Assembly: GCA_026686845.1 (NCBI GenBank)
Contig: JAIVEN010000001.1
Coordinates: forward strand, 31,116,001 to 31,180,000
From: Adenanthera pavonina
Taxonomy: Eukaryota; Streptophyta; Magnoliopsida; Fabales; Fabaceae
Length of the DNA: 64,000 nucleotides
Direction of reading: 5' to 3'
Under the pieces are notes generated by a model, which was not told the DNA's origin, did no database searches, and saw nothing but the letters and a program-made list of their open reading frames with translations. The translations under genes were made by a program, and so were the position numbers. Every line of letters begins with the position of its first letter. Positions within the stretch are counted from its first letter, which is position 1. Shown piece after piece: positions 33,565-45,500 of this stretch.

Positions 33565-34100
33565 TGTAACAACCCTCATGAAACTTGTTTTGGCATTAGG
33601 TGCAAAACTGGAGAAAACAGGACAGAGGAAGGTTCAAATGGTGTAGAAAAGAGTTCCATGTCATGGCTAGAAGCAGGGCCGCCATAGCGAGATCTAATTC
33701 CAGTGGCTTCTTTTTCGACTGAATGTGGTGGTGCCATAGTGGGCTATCCTGGAGCCGCGGTGAGAGTCAGGATTTTGTTTGAATTTGACTCATTTTAGTC
33801 CATCGGAAAGAAAGAAATGGATGAGCAATGTAACAACCCTCATGACACTTGTCTTTGGCATTATGTGCAGAACCGAAGGAAACAAGATGGAGGAAGGTTC
33901 AAGTAGAGAAGAAATGAGCTCCACGCTGCGACAAGAAGTAGGGCCGCTATGGCGAGAGCCAATTCTAGTGGCATTTTTCCAACTAAAACTAGTTGCGCCG
34001 TAGCGGACTTACCTGGAGCCGAGGTGAGAGTTGAGAAACTGGTTTAAATTAGAATCATTTAGGCTGAAAAGAAAAGAAAAGAAACGGAGGGAGCAATGAA
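33565..34100 (+). repeat. Tandem duplication of the Gypsy-3 LTR start
   Basis: Two ~265-bp copies both begin TGTAACAACCCTCATGA and run through 'gcagggccgccatagcgag' / 'gtagggccgctatggcgag' to 'gagcaatg'. They are clearly diverged, so the duplication is old. Both parallel the start of the Gypsy-2 LTR read on the - strand from 31385. Confidence 0.8.
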
Positions 34101-34794
34101 GAAGACGCGAGGAGCTCTGCTAGGGTTCGAGTTGTTTGGCCAATGGGAGTATTTTCTAGCATCCAAGAGCTTGGATCTTGGTTGGTAAGTGATCCCTACT
34201 CCTCCCTCACCATTTTCTTCAATTTAAACTTGGGATTTTTTGGGTATAAGTTGGGATCTTTGATTTTGGTTGAATCCCCCAATTGAAATGGATGAAATTG
34301 GGTTAATGGAGTGTGATTTGGTATGTATGTTGCTTGAGTGTGAGTTTTGAAGGGATTATACATGATTTGAGCTTAACCCTAGGTTGTTTTCGGTTAGGGC
34401 TCTTGGGAATCTGAAGTATATGGGATTGATTGATGTTTGAATAATTCCTAAGAGCTTAATGATGTATGAATGTGGGGTTAGAACCTTGAGATAGGCCTAA
34501 ATGGTTGAATTGTGGTTTTTGATCAAGCGGCATATTGTGTTAATTGAGGTATTATGTTGTTGTAGTGGTGGATTGGCAAATTCGAAGCACACAATTCGTG
34601 ATGGGTGCTCCGGAGGTAACCAGGCGTTGACAACCTAAAGTGACCGGGTGTTTGTATTATTTGTTTTGTACATATATTGTATGTTGATATATATATATAT
34701 GCATGTCTTCGTTCATACCACGATATTGTTATATGTATGTGTATAGTTTTCTATATATCGTGGTATGCACAGGTTAGACGATATTGTTGAAACA

Positions 34795-36647
34795 AGAGTT
34801 TTGATGATTCCAAACCAACATTCAAGAGCTTGGATTGAAGATATCAAACAAGAGCAAAGCTGTCTCAAGTGAAGATTTTCTGTGTATTTGCTGATTAAAT
34901 CTTTTGTAGGGTCCTTAGTTTTTGATATGACTGGGTAAAAGATTTTGATTTGAAGAAAAGAAGTTTTAAAACGTTAAATTTATGCTAAATCTTCAAATAT
35001 TTGAAAAACACCCACAAACTGACGAATGTTGAAAGTTTAAGCTAAACTGTCAAGTTGGAAATTCGAACTTTGCCTTTGGAAATTCGAATTTCGAGCTAAA
35101 ACTGAATAAGTCTGAAGAGATGGCTCTCTGTCAGACGAATTTTGGTTGTTCAAAATTTGAATTTTCATCTAGTCTGAAAAGAGGCCTTTTGCTAACAGAC
35201 GAACTTCACACTTTCAAAATTCGAATTTCAAGTAAAATAAAGTTTGTAAAAACAGAAGAAATTCGTCTGAAACTATGATAAAGTGCATCTGAAATCAAAA
35301 TGAAATTGAGTTTGATAAATGCTCTCTGACAGATGAATTTTGAACTTCCAAAATTCGAATTTTCATATAAGTCTGAAAGATGCTTCTTTGCAACAGACGA
35401 ACTTTGAGTCTTCAAAATTCAAATTTCAAACAAAACAAAATTTGAGAAAATGAAGAAATTCATCTGAAACTGTGTTAAAGTTCACCTGAGATCAAGAGTG
35501 ATTTAAGTTTCAGAAACTGCTCTCTGACAGACGAATTTTGAACATTGAAATTCGAATTTCAGAAGCTAAGTTCTTGAGTCTATTAAAATGAAACATTGAC
35601 ATACGAATGATAAGAACTTGCAACATTCGAATGATGAAATTAGTCTGAAAAGGGCCTCTCTGACAAACGAATTTCACCACTTCAAAATTCAAATTTCGAG
35701 GAAAGTTATCTACTGTGTCCCTTTAAACGTTCAATGGACAGACGAATTTTGGGGATCCAAAATTCGAATTTCGAAGGCACTGTAGAAAATTGAAAACACT
35801 GTTCACACTTAACCGAAAAACTTTCTTCTTGAAAATTCGTATGTCACATTGTGAAAATGTTTTGTAAGTTTCAAAATTCGAATTTCACTTCATGAACAGA
35901 CGAACTTCGTGCTGTAACGTTGGAAGCTTTAATCTTCGGTTCCTTCGAAATTCGTCTGTTGGCCAACCAAAATTCGAATTTCAGTATGTCAGAAACATTA
36001 AATGCGGTTGGTAAACGGATAGTTTTTCAGAGTAACCGTTGGATAACTTCCCCAACGGATAGATTTAGTCTCTAACGGATATTTGAGACCTAAATCTATA
36101 AATACAACATCATTTGAAGTTGTGGGTAACAAATCAAACTTGTATATACCGAATTTCTGCTGAATCTTTTTCTCAAAAGCTTTTACCCTCTTAACTTCTA
36201 AACTTGTACTTAAACTTTCACATTCACTCTTTACAAGAGAGTTACTTCATTGTAATCAATCTACTCTTCATCTGGAAGATAGGTTTACTTGTGAGGGGTA
36301 TTCACAAGGGAATTGGGAAGCACATAGTGAAAGTGCTTGGAGAGTTTGAGAGAGCTCAGAAACAGAGCATACCCATGTACTGTGGCTTTAGCAAGAAGCC
36401 CACTGAAATTCTTGCTGTATAGTGGATAAATCTCAAGAGGTGTCTTGGGGACTGGATGTAGGTCAAGTGAATAGACCGAACCAGGATAAATCACTGACTT
36501 CTCTTCTCCTTATCTTTATTTTTCACCTTGCTCTGTTTTACGCATTGTTTTCATTATACTGTGATATCTTCACTTACTTCACTTTGTGCAGAAAAATTTC
36601 AAACTTCCCAATTCACCCCCCCTCTTGGGAAGTCAGCCTTGCTAACA
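34795..36647 (+). repeat. Copia-4 5' LTR
   Basis: 1853 bp from TGTTGAAACAAG to CTTGCTAACA (TG...CA). Region 35015-35960 is an array of degenerate blocks with AAATTCGAATTT-type palindromes alternating with CAGACGAA/TTCGTCTG. A promoter-like TATAAATACAACATC lies at about 36097, followed by a long leader. The ending CCCAATTCACCCCCC, CTTGGGAAGTCAGCC is shared by all family LTRs in the window. Confidence 0.9.
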
Positions 36648-36649
36648 AG

Positions 36650-36661
36650 TGGTATCAGAGC
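36650..36661 (+). other. Copia-4 primer-binding site
   Basis: TGGTATCAGAGC, a perfect match to the initiator-Met-tRNA primer site, two bases after the LTR end. Confidence 0.95.
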
Positions 36662-36702
36662 CCGGATTCCCATACAAAGGAACTCACAGTCCGGGAATTA
36701 AG

Positions 36703-38502
36703 ATGGCTGGCTTTGGAGAGAGTATACTTCCTGAAGGGAACAATACTAGCAGACCACCAGGCTTCAGTGGAGAGCATTATGGGTACTGGAAGATGAGAAT
36801 ACAGATCTACCTCCAATCAATTGATCTTGACATCTGGTCAGTCATTGAAAAAGGGGATTTCATTCCAATGGCTCTAACTGAAGATGGAGGACACAAAGAG
36901 AAGCTGGAAGCAGAATGGAATGATGAGGACAGAAGGAGAGTCCTACTGAATTTCAAAGCAAAACACTGTTTAGTCAGCGCCCTGAATCAAGATGAATTCT
37001 ACAGAGTCTCGTAATGCACCACTGCAAAAGGAATGTGGGATACTCTGCAGATTGCACATGAAGGAACATCTGGAGTCAGGGAGAACAGACTGAACACGTG
37101 CATTGGGGAGTATGAAAGCTTCAGAATGGCTGAAGGAGAAACTGTAAAGGAGCTACAAAAGAGATTCACCCTCATTGTGAATCAACTCAAAAGCCTGGGA
37201 AAGGAATACACTCAGTCTGAGAAAGTAAGAAAAATACTCAGAGCTCTCCCTCTGGAATGGCAGCCCAAGGTGACAGCAATAGAAGAAGCCAGAGGAGAAT
37301 CTATGGCTTCTGTCACAGCTCTCTTCGGCAGCCTTGAGGAATATGAAGGAAAAATCAAAGCACTCAAGGAAGCTGGGCTGGACAGAAAGAAGAAAGGCCT
37401 TGCCCTCAAAGCTGCTGATGAAAAGGAAGAAGAATCTGATGAAGGAGATGATCTGGATGAGGAAACTCTGGCAATGATGGTTAGAAAATTCGGAAGATTC
37501 TACAGCAAGAAGAAGAACAAGAGATTCTTCAAGAAAGGAGCAGCTGGAGAAAGCAAGAAAGAGACAAAAGAACCTGTGACTTGCTATGAATGCAAGAAGC
37601 AGGGACACATAAAGTGGGACTGCCCCCAATTCATCAAGAAACAAGAAAAGGAAAAGAAAGCTGCTGATAAAGGAAAGAAGAAGAAGGCCTACATCTCATC
37701 TATATGGGGCAACAGCTCAGATGAGGAAGAAGAAGATGAGGATGAGATTGCCAACATTTGTCTGATGGCACTTGCTTCTGAAGAAGCCACACCCTCACAC
37801 AGCAGTGATCAGGAAGAAGAGGTATATGAATCTGAACCTTCCTATTCTGAATTACTAGATGCATTTCATGAGCTTCATGATGAATTCATTAAAGTTGCTA
37901 AAGAACTGAAATTAGCAAAGAAAAAGATAAGTAAGCTAGAGTCTCAAAGCATAGTTTCTGAAATTGCCTCTTTACCTCCTACTGAATCTGTTTGCTGCAC
38001 CTTATGCACTGAACTTAAGCAAACTAATGATTATTTAGTTAAAAGCATGTCTAGGCTCACTAGAGGTAAAGATATGTTGTTTGCCTTGATGGGGAGCCAA
38101 AGAATATCACAAGGAAAAGCTGGTCTTGGCTATGATCCATGTGTTGTCAAGGAAAAGATTAGGAAGAAAAATCAGAATGCGTATATGAGACATTTTGTGC
38201 ATGCTAAGAATAATAAAAAGAAAAATGATGCATCACCTCACATTGAAACATATGATCAACCAAGGCATGCTAAACAGAAGTATTATCTGCATTGTTTTCT
38301 TCCTGCCACTCAATCTAGCAGTCCATTTATTACCTATCATTTCTGTAACAAAAAGGGACATATTTCCAGTTCTTGTGCATTGAAGAAAAATGGACTTGGC
38401 AGGAAAGCTGAATGGGTGCCCAAAGTTGCATCTGCATCTAGGGAATTACTTACTGACCGAAAAGGACCCAAGCAAATTTGGGTACCTAAAAGGAAAACAT
38501 AA
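36703..38502 (+). pseudogene. Copia-4 Gag with one in-frame stop
   Basis: Start ATG at 36703-36705 (MAGFGESILPEGNN), the first in the frame after the primer site. The N-terminal part includes PPGFSGEHYGYWKMRIQIYL and the UBN2 core ends near LGKEYTQSEKVRKILRALP. A Lys/Glu-rich region follows, with a knuckle C-YE-C-KKQG-H-IKWD-C (about 37580-37625), then a second Cys/His cluster FCNKKGHISSSCAL (about 38340-38385). TAA at 37012-37014 is the only interruption, with the frame unchanged on both sides, giving about 600 codons in total. The end IWVPKRKT is followed by a stop, and protease continues in another frame. Particle assembly would be its role. Confidence 0.88.
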
Positions 38503-38504
38503 AC

Positions 38505-38873
38505 TTTGTTTTGCAGGTCTGTCTCAAAGCTAAGAAAAGCAACAAATGGTATATAGACAGTGCCTGCTCAAGTCACATGACTGGTGATAAGGAGAAGTTC
38601 ATCACCCTTAGAGACAAGAAAGGAGGAAAGGTGACCTTTGGAGGTGACCAATATGGCAAAATCATTGGTATTGGAATTGTGGACAAAAATCCAGAAACAT
38701 CCATTGAAGAGGTGCTGTTTGTGATTGGCCTCAACCACAACTTACTGAGCGTGAGTCAGACTTGTGACAAAGGAAACTGGGCGCTGTTTGACTCAAAGTT
38801 TTGCCTGGTCATCAGAAAAAGTGATCGCAAAGTAATCCTCAAAGCTCAAAGGGATGGTAACTCAAAGTTTTGA
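38505..38873 (+). pseudogene. Copia-4 protease and pre-integrase fragment
   Basis: The frame reads VCLKAKKSNKWYIDSACSSH (catalytic D-S in IDSACSSHMTG, about 38550-38585), GNKLL-type strand equivalents, then GLNHNLLSVSQTCDKGNWAL and a pre-integrase-like end. After LKAQRDGN the reading enters gypsy LTR sequence and stops. It is in a different frame from Gag, directly after a short T-rich gap ending TTTTGCAG. Everything downstream is missing. Confidence 0.82.
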
Positions 38874-38875
38874 AT

Positions 38876-40688
38876 TGTGGGAAATTGGATATTTGGATTG
38901 TATGTTAATTGAGGTATTATGATGTTGTTAAGGCTGTTTGGTTGCTCAGAGAAGCCTAGTCATGGGATTCACGTTCAAGAAAGCTTGTGGAACTCGTGTG
39001 CGTGTGGTAACGACAATTGAGGTAACTGGGTGTTTGTTTTATGTGATTATATGTTGATATATATGTGTATATATATGCATGTTCCTTTTCATACCACGAT
39101 ATTGATTGTGTATGTGTATGGTTTTCTTACATATTGTGGTATGCACGGCTAGTTGATGTATGATGATTGTATATGTTATGTATGTATGATGTGTAGCATC
39201 CCCATACCAGTGTATGTTAGCATGCCCATATAATGCTTTCAATGTTGATATATATAGATATATATATATATATGTATGTGTAAAGGCATGTTAGCATGAC
39301 ATTGGTATCATCACCATATGAATGCATAGTAAGAGATTAATGATGAGATGATGATATGATAAAGATCCCTGTTGCTAAATCCTCTCCATGGGAGAGTCAG
39401 GTGGTAGAGGACAATATGATATGATGAAATATCCCTGTCACTAAATCCTCTCCTTAGGAGAGCCAGGTGGCAGTGGATTTGGGGATGTACCTTCCCTAAA
39501 TCACTATCAATTCGTGATGGTCTAGGGGAAGGATAACCACGGTCCAAGCTCTAGTGTAACCATTAGCAAGGTTGCATTAGGGTAAGGTGAGTTTGGTGAT
39601 GTCTCGGAATCAGTCTTCACCAACTGTTGAAAGGGAATCATCTATTGAAATGTCTTGTGATGATGACAGCCCATAGTTCTAGCCATGTATGAGGGAGAAC
39701 ATGCATGACATTCATCAGCATTATATTGCACGATTGAGTGGGTCAGTATATATATTGTGTGTGGTTGTTCTCAATTACTGAGACTTTGTCTCACACCCCT
39801 CTCCTATGAACTAACCATTTTCAGGTGACAGTTCTAGCATTAGTCTGGAGAAGACGAGAGAGTGGCATCAGACGTGGGAATATTAGGTCTATGTAGTAAA
39901 TATATGTATTTTGGATATGTACCTTGTGCGAAGTAGGATAGAAGGTTTTGTAATGGATTATGACATTGATGAGGATCATATGGATGGATGGTTGTAATAA
40001 TATTGTTGTTGTTGTTATGTTATAGATGCGGATTGTGTTGTATTATGATGCATGTATGGTTTTGAATGTTGGAGTGTTAGTATGGTAGTGTTTGTGAGCC
40101 CAAGGGTGGTATTGGGCCTTGTTGGTGTGTTTTGGGGCAAGTAGCTCATTTTGTCATTTGGAGTTCAAGGGGATCAAATCTCAGATGAGTGGTTTCTTTG
40201 AGGTGAAACATATTTGGACAAGTTGCTCTGGTGGTTTTGGACCTGTGTGAATGGTCTTGCTTGGTCAAATTGCCTTTGGTGGTAAATGGGAATTGTGAGT
40301 GGTGAGTTTTGGTCAAAAAGTGGGTAAAATGGTGTCAAGTGTCTAGAATCTCCATACGAAGTTTGATTGAGGCGAAATTGGTGGCTATGAATAGATTGAG
40401 ACTATATTGACTTGTAGGAGTTAGAATCAAGTCAATCAAAGGTCGGAGTATAAGGTTATGTGCATCAAAAGTTCGTCTCAGAAGTTAATTTTTGCTGGTA
40501 TGAAAATCAGAAGGGGGCGCCGCTGCGATATTGTAGCGGCCGTGGCCCCAGCCCATTTTCTAGTGTTTTCTTGTTTGTTTCCGCTGCTTTGAAATTTTGG
40601 AAAGTTATTTTGAGATGTTTTGGTTGTGTTTGGTTGGACCTTAGAATTTTTGGTCAAGTCAAGAGTTGTTTGGGAGCAAGTTGTTACA
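38876..40688 (+). repeat. Gypsy-3 second LTR part
   Basis: It begins within the LTR (GAATTGTGGG, homologous to 34507 onward) and ends at GTTACA 40683-40688. Stretches such as 'tgttctcaattactgagactttgtctcac', 'ggtgtcaagtgtctagaatctccatacg' and 'ggcgccgctgcgatattgtagcggccgtggccccagccca' parallel the Gypsy-2 LTR in reverse complement. Region 39330-39540 has a repeated 'ctaaatcctctcc...ggagag(t/c)caggtgg' hairpin motif. Confidence 0.8.
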
Positions 40689-40721
40689 CTTGTCACCCAA
40701 AAAAAAAAAGAAGGGAATACA
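40689..40721 (+). mobile_element. SINE-2, 3' tail and target duplication
   Basis: CTTGTCACCC followed by a poly(A) run resumes the SINE interrupted at 33564. AAAGAAGGGAATACA at 40707-40721 is an exact copy of 33354-33368. Confidence 0.82.
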
Positions 40722-42571
40722 TACTTTAATCCATAAATAAAACTATAAAAAAATTCTAGAATAAGAGTTCAACTACAAATAAAGTGCATAATGCAACAAA
40801 TAAACAATTCAAGTAGATTAAGCAATAGGCCAAGTGACATTAAGGGCAAAGAGGAGAGAAAAATTAGGAAAGAAAGTACTGCAAGCAAAATCCTAGCTTC
40901 CATAGCCTCCATAACTTCTCTCTTGTGTTCAACCTCAAATGTCAAATCTCTAGCATTATTATGGCCAAAGGAAAAAAAGAATAATTAGCATTGAATTAGG
41001 TTATTTTTTAACTATTTAAAGTTTACTCGAAAAGTTCAGGTAAAAAATATAAATGCTTTTGTATTAAAAAAAAGTATCAATACTTACGATATTTTTCCTC
41101 TATAAATGTTAGGGAGAAATAAAAAATGCACAATGAAGATAGCTAACTAAAATGGATAATGTGCGATAACATTGATTTTAATATCTCATGTCAAAATCAT
41201 CTTATAATCAACTAGTTTTAAATATTGGAATATATAAATATTCAAGTATTTAAACTACACTTAAAATATTGAAACAAATAATACCAAATTACAAGTGAGT
41301 TCAATTGACCGCTAGCTATCTTCAAAATAACATGAACTAATTGAGTGGACCATACATGTGTTGCATAAAATTAAAAAAATAATAATAAATTACATTAATT
41401 ATAATTTATATAATAATAGGACTTGTTTCTGAATTTATATTTTATATGAATATATTGATATTGATATTGACATAACTTTCTTAGAGAAGTTAAAGAGTAA
41501 AACATTTGAATTTGAATCAAAACACGTGGCTTCAAAAGTAAAGTAAAAATAAAATATATAACAGATTGATAAGACATAACTAAAAGTTTTGAGAAAATAT
41601 ATTCATCGTTTCGAAAGACTGACATGTTAGTTATTTCATTCTTTTCATTCTTACGTTTTTAAAGGACAAAATCATCAAATAATTAAAATTATATTTTCAT
41701 AAGTAGAACAACAGATGACAAAATACGTTTCTCTTAAAGCAGCTGTATCAATTTCAAATTAAAACCGTTAAAGTTTTTACTTTCCTTCTCAAGGTTTGAA
41801 AAGGTTCCTAGAATATGAAAGAAAGTTAAATGAAAGACATGACTTATGACACTGATCCTTGAAACCTCAAGCCAAAAAAAAATAAAAAGGATGAAACAAA
41901 CTGTTCAACTAACCTAAACCAAATGTTAAAAATAGTAAAATTTACCAAAAGTAAGCAATGCAAACTGAAAGTAAGAAAGTTAGAAGAGAGAGACCATTAG
42001 GGCGAAAGATAGTTCCCGTGAGCCAATTAAATGCAAACGATGATGCCACAAAACAAAACACGAACCCTTTGGTTTGCAATCCTCGTCGCTCATGTGGTTT
42101 CTGTGGGTCCCACAAGTCGTACGGCATGTTTCGACTCACTATCCCATATTGAGACACGGGTCACTGTGTTCCCTCTCCTCCAATCATACCTCGACAACGC
42201 AATGTACTTCACGCACACTTGGCTTCCACTTTCCAATCCTGAAACGACAACACTTTGTACTAGTACAAACCTGCTCTCTCTCTCTCTCTCTCTCTCTTCT
42301 TTCTAGCTTTTCCTTCCTAAACCTATTTCTTTTCCTAACTGAAACAATCACACACTGTTTCAATGATTTCCTCTACAATTAAAATGACTATTATCAGCAC
42401 AAAAATAGAAAGATGCCCATGTTATAAGCACCATTCGTTCCCCCTTTAGCGTCCATGCTTTTTCTTCCTCTTTTATTTCTCTCTTTAGGGTTTCCTTTAT
42501 TGTTGATCTGTACTGGTTTCTCCTGGAAACTTTCCCTTCTTCTCTGACTACAATTGAGAGAAGAAGAGAAG
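40722..42571 (+). promoter_or_regulatory. 5' flanking region of the MADS-box gene
   Basis: This ~1.85-kb AT-rich stretch has no other gene. A G-box-core CACGTG is at about 41523. A (CT)n tract occupies 42274-42297, about 275 bp before the ATG; such tracts are binding sites of plant GAGA-type (BPC) factors, known for related MADS genes. The sequence just upstream of the ATG is pyrimidine-rich, as expected for a leader. No TATA box or transcription start can be fixed from sequence alone. Confidence 0.5.
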
Positions 42572-45500
42572 ATGGGGAGAGGTAGGGTTGAGCTAAGGCG
42601 AATCGAGAACAAAATCAGCCGTCAAGTGACGTTTTCCAAGAGGCGAAGTGGACTGTTCAAGAAAGCTCAAGAAATCTCTGTGCTCTGTGATGCTCAGGTT
42701 GCTGTGATTATCTTCTCCACTAAGGGCAAGCTCTTTGAGTTTTCCTCCGAGTCGAGGTTCCTCTCTCTCTCTCTATTGCTCTGATCTCTTCCTTTTTTCT
42801 TCTTTGAATTCCATATACATACATATCCACACTCACACACACACACATTATGAACTAGTTGATCCTTCTTCCTTGGCTTGTTATGGATCCAAATTCTCAA
42901 CATCTAGGTCTGCTATTATTCTAGTAGTTATTGACCTACTTTACTTCTAGTTTTGATCCAGTAGTTATATATCTTGCACATTAATTTCCATTCAATCTTT
43001 CATTTTTATTTTCTTGTGCTTAAATATTTTTGATCTCTTTCTTGTATGGTCAGCTTAGACTATTCTTTCTAGTTTCGTCCGAAAATTGCTTTGACTTTTT
43101 GTCACCTTCTGCAACTTTGATAGGCAAGTTTACAGTATGTAATTTAGAGAAGACAGTGCATTCATAGGTTCCTATAATAAATAAAATAAATGACATTATG
43201 TCTGAGATCTGGTGTCATGCTTAGCTCCATAGATATGCATTTAGTAGACTCAGTATTATTATTTTTGTCCATTTATAAATATATACCTAGACGTATGATT
43301 ATCACTAAATAGTGAGATACCCTAGAGCATTGTGTCCGTAGGGGTTGATGTAGCTATTCTTGATTTAATAACTTAGTATTTGGCTATCTATCCAATATTG
43401 CTTCTTGATGCCTGGCCGAGAGGAGGCCACTAATTAAAAGTATTTATGTACTTTTTAATTTGTTTGACAGATACAGAGAAGGAAAAATGGTTGAAATTTG
43501 CACTAAAGCATACTCATCTGTGAGAATTAGGGTTTTCGATTACAGAAACGTAAGGTTCACAGGAGCTGCACATTGGTTTTGACTGGTAGTTATTATTATT
43601 ATTATTATTATTATCATTATTATTATTATAGGATTTTAATAATATAATAATTATACATCATTCTTTGTTATTGAACTTTTCAAAACTTATTCAAGTTCAT
43701 TTTAATTTAAACACACATAAGGAGCCAAAAACTCATTGAGTAAACACTGACCCCAAATATACGTTTGACAATTTAAAAAAAAATGCACAATTAACCATAT
43801 AATCAATTGTCAATCAATCATTAATTAATAAGAGTAAAACAACTGAATATTATTATTATATTATTGCTTTACTACTTTATTGATGTGATTGTCATTTACT
43901 TTTCTGAACTGTGTATAATTTTAAGATAATTTGAAATTTGAAATTCCCGTGAGAATGCATTTGATTAAGACTAGTTAATTAATATTTTAATTAATTAAAC
44001 AAACTTCACATATATAAGATGTAAGCATGAATATTATTTTTTAGAGTAAATAATCTGAAGGCACATTTTGGAGTTTATCTTAGGAAGACGAACAAAGAAA
44101 GTTTACCAGCTCCTTAATTTGTAGTAAAACCAACTTAAGCCGATGGGCAAAAAAAAAAATCTTAGGCTGAATTGTAAATATGATATTTAAATGAAACAAC
44201 CACTCATATACTTTCATTGTTTCAAAATATGAAAACAAGATAACAGATTGCCTCAATATACCCTCTTTTTTGTGCCCCTTTTTCTCAAATCCCAAAAACC
44301 TAATGTTTGCTTTTATAAATTAAATGAGGCAGGAAATTTGAGACTTAAATATCCAAAGATAGTACAATTTGCCTAATATGGCGTACGAAAACAGCATATT
44401 TTAATTCTTGGTGGAATTGATTGGTGTGAGCCGTCCCTAATAAAGTAAAATGCATTATTTGGTTACAATGTTATTGGAAATAAGAATATTTATTATTGCT
44501 GCACTTCCATTAGAACCTAAAATTCTAACTAATTCGCGATTTAATAATGTAGTTAAGCTGTCATTTAGTTGCAGACAAGGCATGATCATGTTTCACGGCA
44601 TATCATGGTGTCTTGTATATGTGATGCATATTTAGGCATTATATAATACACACACACGCATTACCAAGTTTCAGTATTATGCTTTCCATTCCTCTCATTT
44701 TTTGTTTTCTAAATCACATCAAGGTTAATTTGCTTTAGCCAATCCACTTCTATGTGCCAGACATAAACAATACATATTGTGCACTTAATCAATATCAATA
44801 TCAATTTAAATCATACTATCTTTAAGAACATGGACAATTCACAAGTCGTGCAATTCATGGGAGCTACTTTGTTAGGTTATGAAGTAGTTGTTTATGAATA
44901 GCTTAAGTCTAAGTATTGTGAGCTTGTTCCAACTCCATTTATTCATTTATTTATTTATTTATTAAACAAACTACATATGATTTCCAGTACCCTGTGCAAA
45001 ATCTAAGAAATTTAAATAAGCTATATTGTTGACTTGATAGTGCTGCTTCTATAGATTTTATATTTGTTATTGTTGATTTAAGCATGAAATTAAGTTTGTT
45101 TGATTTAAACGAGTCAAATTTGAAATTTTGATGTTCAACTGCATAAGCCATTTCAAAAATAAAATAATTTTAATAAACTTCAATCCTATTGTGGTGGGTG
45201 TCGTAGTTTTATATTTAATCCCTCATAGAATTGATTTCTTTCTTATTTTGGCCAAATTGTTTTCTTGATTTTCTTCCTCAAATATAGGGCTTTTTTTTAT
45301 AAAAAAAGTTGGTCCCCAATAAAATAGGCTGTAGATTAGTTCCTCACAAGTAGACGTATCTCAATTTAGTCCCTCATAAATGCTGCTATCAATATTCTAT
45401 TAATATATAGTTAATGAAACTAACAGTCAATTTTACATAGTATATAATAGTGACTAAGCAATAACCTTTGAAAAAAGTATTTTTATACAAAAATATACTA

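Larger units (their letters stand above)
34795..38875 (+). mobile_element. Copia-4: Ty1/copia element, 3'-truncated
   Basis: The element has a 5' LTR (34795-36647), a perfect primer-binding site (36650-36661), Gag (36703-38502) and the start of protease (about 38520-38870). It then stops abruptly in gypsy LTR sequence with no integrase, RT, RNase H or 3' LTR. It is inserted in the Gypsy-3 LTR after GATAT. Gag contains the UBN2-type core and a zinc knuckle. It belongs to the same family as Copia-1, -2 and -3 and is the best preserved copy. Confidence 0.9.
33565..40688 (+). mobile_element. Gypsy-3: gypsy LTR complex split by Copia-4
   Basis: The block starts TGTAACAACCCTCATG and ends GTTGTTACA, the termini of the Gypsy-2 LTR family in opposite orientation. 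The flanking pentamers are CTTAT (33560-33564) and CTTGT (40689-40693), a target duplication with one change. It contains a duplicated LTR start (33565-33829 and 33830-34100), an LTR part to 34794, Copia-4, and a second LTR part (about 38876-40688). Segments 34507-34794 and 38880-39160 are homologous, so parts of two LTRs are present. No gypsy internal region remains. It was most likely a two-LTR element reduced by an internal deletion. Confidence 0.75.

Noticed and set aside
37153..37644. 163-codon open frame on the - strand
   Set aside because: Antisense shadow of the Lys/Glu-rich Copia-4 Gag.
43471..43560. Possible exon 2 of the MADS gene after a GACAG acceptor
   Set aside because: It reads RYREGKMVEICTKAYSS, which does not fit the I region. 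The exon at 48603 gives SLDGILERYER with correct size, phase and conserved sequence.
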